Made by a program: the position numbers and the translations under genes
The notes under the pieces: model-generated
Database searches by the model: none
What the model saw: only the letters and a program-made list of their open reading frames with translations
What the model was told of the DNA's origin: nothing
Origin: Podocnemis expansa
Lineage: Eukaryota > Chordata > Testudines > Podocnemididae
DNA: 64,000 nt
Assembly: GCA_007922195.1 (NCBI GenBank)
Contig: ML682038.1
Coordinates: 3,964,106-4,028,105, forward strand
Direction: 5' to 3'
Part shown: positions 33,191 through 44,967 of the stretch, piece after piece
Numbering within the stretch: the stretch's first letter is position 1
How the letters are laid out: each line of letters begins with the position of its first letter

Positions 33191-33870
33191 ATCCTCTGCG
33201 TCATACAATAGAGGCCTGTGGTTTTTGGAGTTGCTATTTTTTTTGTTTTTTCTTATTGATTCCACATGCATTCAGTTAATTGGGACCTTTATGCTTGTAT
33301 TGTATGTGCACTTGGACGCAGGTTTAGTCACGTAATATGATATTAGACTTCCTAAAAACGTTACCTTGGTAGGAGAACCTTTATTTAACCAATTTTCTTT
33401 TCCTTTCAAACAGTCAATATAGTACCACTTCTATAAATCCACTATTTATAAAGTTTCTGAAATATTTTGTCAGGATGTTAAAAATAAATTTTATTGAGTT
33501 TTTAATCATGCTCTTCACTGTTTGTCTTATAAAATATTAAATGCCAAATGAAACTTACTCTGACAGATCTGATAACATTGTTTCCATTTCATTTTCAAGT
33601 CAATTTAGATTCTTGTCAAAACTTCTACATCCCTTGAAGACAGGGATTCCACGTAGGACTTTGCAAGTAAATAAAAACACAGTTCAAAACTACTATAAAG
33701 GGACACATGGATGTTGTTTTTCCAATAATTATATTCAAGGCATAACTTTGATTACAGTTTGTTTTTTTTTTTTATTTGGTGTCCTTCTATATCTCTTGTG
33801 GTCCAAAAGGCATTATTAATGCCGTAGGCTGAACATGAGAATAGATATGAAGGACGGGTGGGCTGTCCTT
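33191..33870. other. unassigned
   Basis: The 92-codon frame at 33541-33819 ends in a hydrophobic run (LITVCFFFLFGVLLYLLW), but lies over a poly-T stretch (33762-33771) and has no partner exons; not called as a gene. Confidence 0.3.
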
Positions 33871-33874
33871 ATTG

Positions 33875-34190
33875 TTCAGACATTGGCCTACAACTCCAGA
33901 GACCCATTTTAAATACCCATCTCTTACCCAGACTTCCTATGTGACATCAATCAAGTTACCTAGTTTCTCTATTCCTGTCCTATTAAATGGAGATAATATT
34001 TCTCTATCTCACAAGGATGTTGTGAAGATAACTGCACTGATGATTTTGAGGTGTACAGCTACTAACTATACTGATGGAGGCTTTATAAGGATCACAGTAG
34101 AGACAAGTTCTAATCCCAGTAATTCCAATGGCTTGCACTTGTGACCTAAAACAAGTTACTTCACTGCTTTTCCATTTCCCATTTCTAAAT
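33875..34190 (+). repeat. MIR-like fragments
   Basis: TATTAAATGGAGATAATATT TCTCTATCTCACAAGGATGT TGTGAAGATAA matches the 3' part of MIR (AAAATGGGGATAATAAT...CTCACAGGGTTGTTGTGAGGAT). A second piece (CTTGTGACCTAAAACAAGTTAC) follows. Confidence 0.7.
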
Positions 34191-35580
34191 GCCGCTTCAT
34201 AGGGACTTTGCAAAAGGTAACAATAGATGTTTGGAAAGTAATTTGTATAGTGGTTAGCAGGTACCATATTGGAAAAGCAAGTTATTTTTAGTTCTGTGCG
34301 GAGAAAAATGCTATATTGTAGATGGCAGTATGTGGTAACAGTTGGCTATTTAATCCTCACTTCTGTAGATTTATAACAAATGCTCCAGGTAAATGATGTA
34401 TAACTTTGATCCATACCCCTTTCCCTCACCTAAGCTTAACACTTTGCTGAACCACAGGACAAAATTCTGTCTTTTTTAGGACTTTTTGGGAAGTGTTATA
34501 CAGTGCTAAACTTCAGAGCTATTGAATGTAAAACCCTAAATATAGCTATTAACAGCTCCCAGAAATCTTTAATGAGTGAGTACTAAACAATTCCAAGTAA
34601 TATTGCTAAAATAATTGTAAAATATGTTAGTGCACACACAAATACATTCCCCTTTGGTCTTTCAGAGATGTTTCTTCAGTCCTTGCAGTGTGATTGTAGT
34701 ATTTAGTGTGTGTGTCAACCAAATTCTTCAAAGCTTAAGATGGCTGGCAGCAAGCTCCTCAGAATTCAGAGCTTTGTGGGGAAACAAAGTCTGAGCATCC
34801 TTGTAGCTAGCACCATTGCAATCCATGGGCTAATCTCATCAATTTTTGGTGAGATGGGAAATCTGTAGCCTGATGCAGATGTTGGAGTGAGCATATAAAA
34901 TATCCACCCTCTGCATTTCTAAGAGGCTCTCACTCTATAAACCACAGGGTTGTCATTACGTTTTCCCTTTAAGTTGTACTAAGTCAGATGAGGTTCCATG
35001 AACTGTCACCTCACTGAGCACTACACCCTTGTTCTCCCTCTGAGATGCTTCCAATTTAAAACACCTAATTAATAGCTGGAGGGAATTTTCATAGGTTTTG
35101 TAGCTTGTCAGGGTGACAAATGCTTACTGCTCCTCCTCTAGGTCTGTAAAACATACAATAGTGGACTCACATTATCCGAATAGAAAAGTTCTCTAGTAAA
35201 TACAGACGAAATGGCACTAACCTGTATCCACAATGGTACAGGTACAGGGAAGAGAAGACACATTCCTTGCTCCCACAATCAATCAAGTACAAGAGAGTTT
35301 TTTAATTCTTGTGCTTATATGCTTACCTAGCACCCAAGCTCAGACTGGGTTAGCTCTAAGCTGGTGATTTGTGCGTGGCCCACAAGACTGCATGTTCAAA
35401 TATAGTGTCAGATACAACTTCTGAGCATGCCTAGTACCAACCAAATCCTTCGTTCAGATGTTTCTAGGCCCTTATTGTCTTGCCTTGCCCTCTGCATAGG
35501 TAAAGAGAGACAATGTTCAAACAAAGATCAACATCCTCTCGATTGCTTCTCTCCCTTTCTTTGTACTTACACATCAAATG
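34191..35580. other. unassigned
   Basis: AT-rich, no gene seen. Confidence 0.3.
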
Positions 35581-35588
35581 CTATAGTA

Positions 35589-35967
35589 CAGACATGGCCA
35601 AACTGTGGTTCACAAGCCACATGCGGCTCTTCAGGGGTAAAAGTGTGGCTCCCAAAGAATTCAAAAACAAAGCCCCATCAATGTTCCTGGCCCCACCCAG
35701 AAACACTCTCCCTGGCACCAGGCGGGGGAGGGATAGTTTAAGTCTCCAGTCCCCTGAGCATTCTTCAGATGAATGCTCGGGCCAGAGCAGCACACCCTGG
35801 CACCTCTGCTGGCTGGCCAGCTAGGATGGAGGAGGTTGAGGGGGGTTCCTCTTCCCCCACCGTGGCTAGAACCGGGCAGGGGTTTGGTTTGTTCCCCTTC
35901 CGTGGCTCTCAAAGATTGCATAATCAAATTGTGTGGCTCTTGAGTTCTGTAGGTTTGGCCACCCCTG
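35589..35967. mobile_element. non-autonomous hAT transposon
   Basis: It starts CAGACATGGCCAAACTGTGG and ends AGGTTTGGCCACCCCTG (in reverse CAGGGGTGGCCAAACCT). A perfect 8-bp duplication CTATAGTA flanks it (35581-35588 and 35968-35975). CAG-initial TIRs with an 8-bp duplication are typical of hAT. The interior repeats the motif TGTGGCTC(C/T) near both ends (GCGGCTCTTC, GTGTGGCTCC; GTGTGGCTCTTG). The frames inside (88-104 codons) show no transposase. Confidence 0.93.
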
Positions 35968-35975
35968 CTATAGTA

Positions 35976-36535
35976 TAATCTTTAAGCATTTGAATTACGA
36001 ATGCAAAGTACTATATAAATGCAATTAATACTTTACACTTATTTATTCATGAATCTCAATCAGTACTTATTAATAATGTACATTCAATGTCCTTGATTGA
36101 CCAAGATATCAATAGACTTACATGCATACTGTTATATCTTTATATTTTTTCCAATGTATATTTTAATATACACTTTTGAGATACTTCTGAGATTCAGATT
36201 AAAATATATAGTGTAATGCATGAGAGGAATTCTTGGTAAAACAAAACAGGTCATGTAGGTTGCACGGATGAAAATGCTGATCTGCTCATTAAAATGATTA
36301 CTTATAGTCTGCTTTATTTTTGTATTCGGTCAGAATAGTAATAAGGCTTTTGATTCATAGCAGAAGGCCGTATTTAAGTGTTTAAGCCAGTTTCAAAAAT
36401 CACTTTGTAGTCAAACTCATAAGTATAAACCTGCCTGCTGAGTTTCTACTTCTTTTTGTTTATTTTATTTGGTATATTGTTTATTCAGGATCAAAATAAC
36501 TCGGATAAAGAGGGTCTATAGCACTAACTCTCATG
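35976..36535. other. unassigned AT-rich
   Basis: Very AT-rich with no gene or recognised repeat. Confidence 0.35.
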
Positions 36536-36538
36536 CAA

Positions 36539-36887
36539 GGCTATTTATCTACATTTAACTGCTTTGTTCAAACAGTTTGAAGTTACTTCAAACGAACTGC
36601 ATTTTTTTAGTTCAAACTAACGTTTTAGTTTGAACTAAAAAAGTGTGGCTAGTTTGAACTAAAAGTTAGTTCGAACTAAAAAAATGTTAGTTTGAACTAA
36701 CCACCAGTTTGAACTTATTTCAAACTTTAGTTTGAACTAGCATGATGTAGTCATGCTAGTTCGAACTAAATAAGTTTGAACTAAGCAGTTTGAACTAAAA
36801 AATTTTTAGTTCGAACTAGACAAAACCTAGGGTAGACTGGGCTCGAATTAGTCCAGATTAAGCCTCCTTAATCTAGCCCGAGACATT
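36539..36887. mobile_element. TIR/MITE-like element, TTAGTTCGAACTAA-word type
   Basis: The left end GGCTATTTATCTACATTT is a decayed family terminus. The interior is almost entirely TTAGTTTGAACTAA/TTAGTTCGAACTAA words in tandem and inverted arrangement. The right part (GGGCTCGAATTAGTCCAGAT TAAGCCTCCTTAATC) matches the copy at 62.7 kb, but the terminal ATAGACATAG is lost. No target duplication found. Confidence 0.8.
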
Positions 36888-37970
36888 AAAACAGAATTTA
36901 AGTACTACTTAGGCCATTACGAAGATGTTCAGTTCCTGAGGATTTCAGCCTCAGTTGAAATAGGAATTGGGGCATCTGTAATGTTGGCAAGTGTCTGGGA
37001 TGTTTGCCTACTTCATACGTAGACCCCATCTGAGTATACTGGCAATAGAAATTTGTTTTTTTTCCTGCATGTAACTTGGGAAAGTATAATAATTCATTTT
37101 TTTTAGACTGCACTATCATGGCTGTGAAAAATGCTTATTTCACAAGCAACATACAGTAAATATACAGTAACAATTCTGTCATGAGGCTTCCTAATCATGC
37201 CATTAAAGAATATGTATCAATGTCAGAAAAAATGGAAGGAATGGAAAAAAGAAGCAAGCAAGCTGCTGCAGTCAGTTGGAATTATGGATTTTACAGTACT
37301 GGTATTTTTGTCTTGTTAATGATTCATTCTCTTTTTATTTGCTGTTAAAGTTGAGTAGAAGGAAAAACTGATCTGGAACAGAGAAATTTCCTTCAGAGTT
37401 TACTGATGGAAAAAAGTCTTATTTTTCTGTTATGAATGGAAGCGTTTTTTTACATACTGTCTCATATCTTATTAGTAGAATTGGTCAATTTACTTTGCAG
37501 CTGCATTGCACTGAAATATTATGAAATGGCAGAGTTTAGTGGGAATCACTCTGGTTATGCTCTATCATGCATACTTTTTGAAGGAAACATAAATTTAGCA
37601 GGAAAATGTATAGTCAAGTTCATTCAAGTTATAAGGATCTTAAATGACTGTCTTAAATAGTAAAACCTTTGTCACATGAAAAAGTCAAATTCAGACTGAG
37701 TCTTCAGTTCCTGTCTGCATATCCATTGGTATCTAGAGTCCCTACTCGAGTTTGTACTTTGGTATACTGGCTCTGCTATATAATGTAGACAGCAGGATTT
37801 ACAAGGATGTTTCAACTTGATTATCAAGCCAAGACTGAAGATTCAGAGAGACGCAAATCTATGTAAAATGTTTTAAAGACACAGACTAGCACTAACATTT
37901 AGATTCATTCAAAAAATAACTATTATCCATTTCCTTTATGGGTGCACCTGGAGGTACACAAAGTGTGAAT
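36888..37970. other. unassigned
   Basis: No gene is seen. The frames at 36898-37119 (minus) and 37436-37660 (plus) show no domain. Confidence 0.3.
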
Positions 37971-38680
37971 AGTTCCAGAGGGGTAGCTGTGTTAGTCTAG
38001 TTCAGCAAAACAAACAAGGAGTCCTGTGGCACTTTTAAAGACTAACGAAGTTATTTATTGCATGAACTTTCATGGGCAGAATCCCACTTAAGACACAAGA
38101 AATGGAAGGTAGCGTATGGAAAGGGAAGTAGAAATGTTAGGAAGGTAAGTCCCAAGGTCAGTTCAGAAACCAAGCAAGTATTTGGATTCAAACAGTGTGG
38201 AATAAGATAAGAAGGTGGGAATGTTAAAGGTGATATGGGGAGGGAGAATCACCTTTGATAATAGAGAGCCAGCTCATGTCTCTATTCAAACCCAAGCTAA
38301 TACTGTCAAATTTGCATCTGAATTCTAACTCTAGAGTACAAATAAGTGATGGAAAAACAAACACCACCCTACACTAGAAACCCACTGATTGCTAAAGTTA
38401 CCTACATCCCTCAGGGTCTCATCCGAGATACACCACATGATCCTTTGTCTACAACCAACCCCTAAGGTACAACTACATTTGCTCTGATCCCTCTGACAGA
38501 GACAGACACCTTCAGGATCTCTATCAAGCATTCTTAAAACTACAATAACCACCTGGGGAAGCAATGAAACAGATTAACAGAAACAGATGGGTACCCAGAA
38601 GTCAACTACTACAGGACAAGCCCAATAAGGAAAACGGAACACCACTGGTCATCACCTATAGCCCCCAGGTCAAACCTCCG

Positions 38681-39330
38681 TCAAAGGTGGCTTTTGGGGT
38701 AAGCAAAGCAGGCAGTCGCCTAGGGCCCCGAGGAGTAAGGGGGGCCCCATAGCAGTCACCTGCTTCATTTACCCTACCACTCGTTGGGTGGTAGGGGAGC
38801 AGGGGACCACAGACTTCCAGGGCCAGAAGCTGCAGCCCCCTCCTGCCCACCTGGTGTCTCTGCAGAGGGGGTGGAGCAGCACTTCCTGCATACACACAAC
38901 TAGCCGTGCCTCCCCCGGGGGGGGGGGGGAAAGGATAGTGGCTGCCGCGGTGCACTGCGGCTTGCTGGGAGTGGGACCCTCTGGAGCGGCCTGCTCCGAA
39001 GAGTTTGGGCCACTTCACCCCCGGCCACCTCAAGCCTGAAGAGACCTGATCCAGGGCCTAGGGGAGAGGCAGCCTCTATTCAGGCCTCGGATGGCTGGGG
39101 GCAAAGTGGCCCAAACTCTTCAGAGTGGGCTGCTTCAGGGGGTCCAACTCCTGGCAAGCCGCAGCTCCACGGCCCCCCGCTTCCCCTTTATGGGATTTGG
39201 GACTGTGGGGGGGGGGCTTTTAGGGAGGCAGTGTGGGCCTGGGGCCCCACAGAGGGGTGCATTGGGGCCGATAGGGGGCCCCATAAAGGGCCTTCACCTA
39301 GGGCCCCCAATTGCCTAAGGCCACCTCTGA
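38681..39330. mobile_element. GC-rich TIR element inserted in the Penelope-like element
   Basis: The left TCAAAGGTGGCTTTTGG and the right end in reverse TCAGAGGTGGCCTTAGG are imperfect TIRs; GGGGGCCCC blocks lie just inside both ends. Flanks CCTCCG and CCGCCG may be a diverged duplication, not proven. The interior has G and C runs (38919-38929, 39209-39216). Frames up to 125 codons reflect composition. It falls between ATCACCTATAGCCCCCAGGTCAAACCT-type sequence and ACATCAAGGATTTACAGCTTATCC of the retroelement (each cited in part). Confidence 0.55.
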
Positions 39331-39430
39331 CCGCCGTAGCACATCAAGGATTTACAGCTTATCCTACAAAATGGTCCCTCAATCTCTCTCAATTCTTGAG
39401 AGGTAGGCCTTTCCTCACTTACAGATAGTA

Positions 39431-39840
39431 TCTGCTTAAGATTGGGGGCTAACTATACACCATACAACAGAAACACTAAGGCAGGCACATACATATCCCT
39501 GCAACAAACCCCATTGCCAAGTCTGCTCACATATCTGCTCAAATGACACAATCATAGGACCTAATCAAACCAGCTACTCCAAGGGCTCATTCAGTTCCTC
39601 ATCCATGAATGCGATGTATGCCGCCATGTGCCAACAATGCTCTTTCACCTTCTACACTAAACAAACTGGACAGTCTATGTGCAAAAGAATAAATGGACAC
39701 AAACCAGATATCAGGAATGGTAACATTCAGAAACCAATATAGGAGCACTTCAACCTCCCTGCACATTCTTTGAAACACATCAGTTACAGTGCTTCAACAG
39801 AAACATTTCAAAGCTTCAAAAAAGGGGAACTGCAGAGTTA
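39431..39840 (+). pseudogene. GIY-YIG endonuclease remnant of the Penelope-like element
   Basis: One frame reads PCNKPHCQVCSHI, then AMYAAMCQQCSFTFYTKQTG, QSMCKRINGHKPDIRN and, after a stop, EHFNLPAHS. The order (Cys-rich linker CNxPxCxxC, then a Y-x-x-x-C-x-x-C block, then the Y(I/V)GQTGxSLxxRxxxH helix, then HF) is that of the GIY-YIG domain of Penelope-like elements. The central YIG Tyr-Ile is replaced by Thr-Lys. Stops at about 39447 and 39740 and later frameshifts mark it as dead. Confidence 0.75.
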
Positions 39841-39935
39841 GAATTCATATGCAAATTTGACACTATTGAGGTTTGCTTGGATTTGAAAAGAGATATGGGT
39901 TGGCAGACTCATTACAAAAGGTGATTTGGGGCCCC

Positions 39936-42384
39936 ACCCCTTCTTTGTTTTGGAGTGTGCATAGTGTTTCTTAACAGCCAGTTAGAGCAGCAACATTGAG
40001 ATAGTCCAATCAATTATTTATATATAAAGGATATGTTCCACTCTTAAGTATTGTTTCTTTGTAAACTGAAACACCAAATACAACAGCATCTCTACATAGT
40101 GTTTAATTATTATAGTGTTTATAGATTGCCCTTCTTATAAGCTAATCCAGACAGAATCTCTGACCCTGGGATCTAGCATTCAGGAAGGCCCACAAGATTA
40201 CTATGCAGAGAAACTGAAATGAGATTGAGTACAGTTTGTGTCTTCCTTAGCTCAGCAGAAGTGGATGGTCTAGGAGCAGAGACCATGATGAGATAAGGTA
40301 CTGTCAAACCAATTTCTTTATAATATGCATAGAATTTAAAGGAAATCAGACATATTGATAAAATCAGACACATTGATAATAAAATAAACAATGAGGAAAA
40401 AACCCCCCACAAACCCCAGACCACCTCACAGACATGCAGTGTAACAGCTGTGGTTCACTCATGTTTCATTGCCAACAGAATTAGGGGAGGGGAAGGACAA
40501 TATTCTGACTGCCATGGCGCTTCTAGTAGGCAGTCTAATTTGGGGTGTTAACTTAACATTTGGAAGCAGCATTAGTAATGAAGGTTTATCTATTTCAATA
40601 GAATAAAGTCACTCCTCAGAGTGTCTCTATGCAGGGGGAAGTAATTTTTTAAAGTTTTCATGGTCTCTGAACAGCTAAAGAATAAAGACTGAATAGGGCA
40701 GATTGGGGAAAAGGATGTTTAAGATAAGATTTCTGATCACAGATTTGGTGCACCTAATGCCTTAAATAAAACTGCTCTATAACACCACATGGTGGGACAG
40801 GTTTTAGTAGTAGTCTAGCATAAGAAAATGAATTTTATAAGGTGTCAATTAGAGAAAAGCAAGAATGAACATGTGGGGATGATCCTCACCTCTGTGAACT
40901 TCAGCTGATCTGTGACAATTTATGTTAGCTGAAGATTTGCCACACAGGACCTAGTTCTTCTCTCATTTACACTGGTTTTACACATGGATAACTCCCTTTT
41001 GGAGTTAAAGACATAATTCTTGATTTACCCCTGGGTATGTATGAGCAAAATCAGGCCATCTTCTCCTTACCGTGTTGGAATCATATTTATTATTAACATT
41101 GTTGTTCTATAAGCACAAGAAGTCTGAGACTTGAATTCTGTTTCCATGAAATTAAAAATATAGGCTCTCTTAAAGGTAAAAACTGAGCAAGGAGTGACAT
41201 TTTAGTGAAGGACAAATGAGCCAACAGTGTGCCTGTACTGTTGGACCCCATTCAGTTGCTCATTTTCCATGTCCTTAAGGCTGACTAAATGCAAATACCA
41301 GTCACCTGCTGTGGTTTATTTTAGCTTGTTTTTCTGTGACTCAGATTTTTGCTTGTAGAATTTTGTTTCAAAGACTGTACTCCTTGCTAAATTGTAAACC
41401 TAAATAACTCACAGTAAAAATTCTTAAATAATTTATATACAGTCTTTTAGCACTCCTGTCTATTCTAATCCAAGCTCATTCACATTTTATTGTGTTTGCT
41501 TATGGCTGGACATTATACCTCTCAGACTTTGGGATACATAGATTGTGTCCTTTCTCAGGTGGGTGGAAAGAATGACTGTTAGAAAAAGCTAAGTACTTAA
41601 AAATTTGAAAATGCCTAGTTATAGGAAAATATCACTAAATAAATATAAAATATTCTCACAATCCATACAATCTCTTAAATGTACTGCACAAGTACAAAAT
41701 TTCACATTGCACTTCACAGAATTAGCCTTATTTTTTACCTCATCCCATTTTACACTCACTTCTACATCCTACACACAAGAAAGCCTCTTAACTCAGACAG
41801 ACTTTTATACCCTACACATTTCAGATACAGGCTACAAAAAGAACAAAGACTGAAAACATATGGCCCACAGACCCAACCACAGACTGTCTTCTATTTCTCT
41901 TCCGTGCTACTGACTTACCAGTAGTAAGACTCTAACCAGAGCTGGACAGAAATTTTCCAGTGGATAACTTTTCTGTGGAAGGATGTTAATTCATAAAAAC
42001 AAATTGTTCCATAGGAACGTGGAATCTTAAAGTTCACCCTCCTTTCTAAAATATTTAAGTTCTACTGAAGCCAAGTGATAAGTGTTTAGGTATACATCAA
42101 TGTACATTATGGGAATATTTACACCCACTTTACATTATTCTGTCATAAAAGGGCCTTAGTGTAAGCGAGGATAAAGCCAAATATGTCCAAAGAAAATAGT
42201 AATTTTTCCATGCAAAAAGGAGATGCATGAAAGGAATTACTGGTAAGCTCAATTACTTGCTGTTTACTGACTTGGGAAGAGGCAGAAACTTCTTTACCTA
42301 AACTATGATAGATCATGGCTCATGATGACTATGAGTGCTAAAATTAGATACCAGTCTCTTTTATCTTTGAATTGTTTCTAGACA
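39936..42384. other. unassigned stretch
   Basis: About 2.4 kb with no gene or clear repeat. The frames at 41605-41924 are Ser/Thr-rich with no domain. Confidence 0.35.
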
Positions 42385-42387
42385 GAA

Positions 42388-42585
42388 CAAGAAAAACAAA
42401 GGAGTCCTGTAGCACTTAAAAACTAACAAACATATTTATTCTATGAGCTTTTGTGGGAAAATCCCACTTTGTCAGATACTTTTCTCCCATGAAAGCTCAT
42501 GCAATAAATATATTTGTTAGTCTTTAAGTGCCACAAAACTCCTTGCTTGTTTTAGACTAACACAGCTGCCCATTTGGAACTAAAC
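42388..42585. mobile_element. foldback of two Penelope-type termini, head to head
   Basis: The plus-oriented arm AGGAGTCCTGTAGCACTTAA ... ATCCCACTTTGTCAG meets the minus-oriented arm CTCCCATGAAAGCTCATGCA ... CTTTAAGTGCCACAAAACTC CTTG with almost no loop. The arms are about 80 bp with roughly 85 percent identity by eye. Confidence 0.8.
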
Positions 42586-43884
42586 AGATCAAGAAATCTT
42601 GATTTTAAATAAAAAAAAAACAACACTGGATCACTCATTTTTCCATGTATAAATCCTTTTAGTTCAGTTTTGAGTTATTGATTAATTTAAGGGATAACTC
42701 AGTCAAATAGTGCTGAACTGAAATGTGAACCTTTTCCGAAATGGTACAGTGACTGTGATTACTGATTCTTTCCCAGTATGTGGCCCAGTGCAGGTCACTT
42801 AGGAAATGGGGTCAAGTGAACACGTTATTAACCTTCAGGTTGAGCAGCTCTGTTGGTTTTACTTTCAAAGACATTAATTAACCCCTGTAGTGTTAGGCAA
42901 TTGTAACAGTGTAAAACCACTCAAACTTCTGGCATTTCTGCAGCATGCCAAAAATAGATCTACATTACTTCCAGGTTGTTTTGCTCTCCTTTTAAAGGCT
43001 TGCAATGTAACTGTGATATTTACGCTCTTATTTTAAAGAGCACTTTCTCGGTTCTGTGTGAAGCTTAGCCTTCATGCTTGCCACCCAAGCACATCCTGAC
43101 ATTTTGAAAATGAACTTGGGTCCCTAGAGGATGTGTGATGTACTCAGATTTAACAGCTGCTCAAGTTGGTGATGTATACAGTCATATTAAAATTTATTAA
43201 TTACACATCAGGATTAACACCAGCTGATAGCTTGCTGAAAAGAAAGCCCACACAATAGCAATCCATTGCTTTGCACCTCTGTCTTCACTGAGATGTACTA
43301 CAGGAAAAGCTGAATGAGCTCATATAAATTTCTTCGGTCAGTACCGGATTCATAATTCTACTTGCAGCTGTCAAGGAGTCCAACTTAGCTTTAATGGAGT
43401 GTTGTGTACTGAGAATTCTGCCACAAAGCCTCCTAATGAGTGCTGATTATAGTAAAAATTACTTGCTAGGCACACCATATTTAAGTGTGAATTTTAGCCA
43501 TTCCCAACTTAAAATTCTGGAAGGAACAGATACTGAGGACAAACGACCCAATATTTGGACAGTGAAGATCATCACAAAACATCTGTTTAAATCTTCCAAG
43601 AGATTAATTTTAGGGTCTCCAGTTTTTCTGGTTTTTAACTTCACATAAGCTTATGTTTAGGTAGGAGAAGTATTGCCAAATAGCACTAGGCCAGATTCTG
43701 TTCTGACATCACTAACTTGATTGGGTTATCCCAGTGGAATAGAGTGAGCCCAGTATCTCTGAATGAGAATGTTTAGCTCTAAGTTTCATTCAAGTTTGGA
43801 CAACCCTCCCCACTGGTCTGATTGACTACACATATGAAAAAAGTTGAATTTTTTTAAAAATCCTAATTGATCACTTGTAAAGAC
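42586..43884. other. unassigned
   Basis: Nothing recognised. The 84-codon frame at 43394-43648 has no domain. Confidence 0.3.
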
Positions 43885-43887
43885 AAT

Positions 43888-44264
43888 GGCTATGTCTACA
43901 CTAGAGGGCTCAGTTAAGTTGACTTAACAAGGTTGACTTTAAGTTGACTTAACAAAGTTGACTTAAAAGTTAAGTCAACTTAACAAGGTCTACTTAAAGG
44001 CTACGTCCACACTGGAGGGCTCTGTTAAACTGACTTTGTTAAGTTGATTTAACAAAGCCTACAGGGTAGACAACCCTATCTACAATGTTTTAAGTTGATT
44101 TTATAAAGTCGACCTTAATGCTTAAGTTGACTGTAAGGGCTGGAGTTAAGTCGACTTAAGCAAGTGCTTAAGTTGATTTAACAAAAGTCCAATGTGGACA
44201 TGTCTCTCCTTAAATCAACTTAAGGGATGTTAAGTCGACTTAAGACTCTAGTATAGACATACCC
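43888..44264. mobile_element. TIR/MITE-like element, TTAAGTCGACTTAA-word type, with duplicated left end
   Basis: It starts GGCTATGTCTACACTAGAGG and ends CTCTAGTATAGACATACCC, flanked by AAT (43885-43887 and 44265-44267). A second left terminus GGCTACGTCCACACTGGAGG occurs at 43999. The interior uses SalI-type words (TTAAGTCGACTTAA and decayed TTAAGTTGACTTAA) in place of the TTCGAA words of its relatives. Non-coding. Confidence 0.88.
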
Positions 44265-44276
44265 AATGGTCCCAAA

Positions 44277-44459
44277 CAATGTTCCCTCTAATTACTTGTA
44301 GACTGTGTGCACAAACAATTTCTTTGTGTGCGCAAAAAGATTTCTTTGTGCGCACCAATATTAGTATTGAATTTTTTTGCACACACTTTATTTTGTTGTG
44401 TGCGCAGGTTTGATGACCTGTGTGCGTGTGCACACGGACACAGCTTAGAGGGAACAGTG
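44277..44459. mobile_element. short non-autonomous hAT (TGTTCCCTCTAA family)
   Basis: It runs from CAATGTTCCCTCTAATTA to GCTTAGAGGGAACAGTG and is flanked by GTCCCAAA and GTCCCAAC (8 bp, one mismatch). The interior is rich in TGTGTGCGCA words, also self-complementary. It starts only 12 bp after the preceding TIR element. Same family as 46071-46426. Confidence 0.85.
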
Positions 44460-44960
44460 GTCCCAACATTTACATCAATAAATTTGACACAAGTAGCAGT
44501 CTGTAAGTAGGCTGTGCCACTTCCTTTTATTGTGTAGACCTTAAAGACATATTACTTTCAAATGAGGTATTCTGTCCTCTTGTATATACCCCACTTACAC
44601 ATTATTGTAAAATAAAATTATAGGTTAAACAGTAAATAGATTATTTTTTAACTTCTGAAACTCAGATTTTTCTCCATTCCTAATCAGAGATGGACCAGGA
44701 CAGGATTCAAACTTTCGCAAAGATACGTGTCTTTTTTCCCCATGGTGTGTTGCTTTGAGCTTCCCTCTTGTCTTCAGGATTGATTCTATTAATTGCACCA
44801 TTTTGAGTGCTCAGGATCCTTTGCTATGATATTATGACAGATCGTGTTCATAACTGCACCATGGCCACTTTGCATCATTGTTGCTTGCTCAAAGAAACTG
44901 TAAGGCAGGTGGGAGCCTCTTTAGTGAACATCTCAGTGCCACACCATGCAGAAACCTTAG
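44460..44960. other. unassigned
   Basis: Nothing recognised. Confidence 0.3.
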
Positions 44961-44967
44961 GTGCTAG

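Larger units (their letters stand above)
37973..39935 (+). mobile_element. Penelope-like retroelement, internally deleted and interrupted
   Basis: It begins with the terminal module AGAGGGGTAGCTGTGTTAGT CTAGTTCAGCAAAACAAACA AGGAGTCCTGTGGCAC. A segment at about 38240-38335 is the inverted copy of about 39834-39930 (AATTTGCAT.TGAATTCTAACTCT against AGAGTTAGAATTCATATGCAAATTT, in pieces). The 3' coding part carries a GIY-YIG endonuclease remnant (39431-39840). Reverse-oriented terminal segments and a C-terminal GIY-YIG are characteristic of Penelope-like elements. Most of the RT is missing. A GC-rich insert occupies 38681-39330. Confidence 0.75.

Noticed and set aside
33541..33819. 92-codon frame ending in a hydrophobic segment, resembling a small membrane protein
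   Set aside because: The hydrophobic run comes from a poly-T stretch, no splice or promoter context is seen, and no family is recognised.
35427..35927. Overlapping frames of 88-104 codons
   Set aside because: They lie within or across the non-autonomous hAT; no transposase motif is visible.
43888..44264. Regularly spaced palindromes resembling a CRISPR array
   Set aside because: The repeats are short, variable words without unique spacers, and lie within a TIR element in a vertebrate genome.
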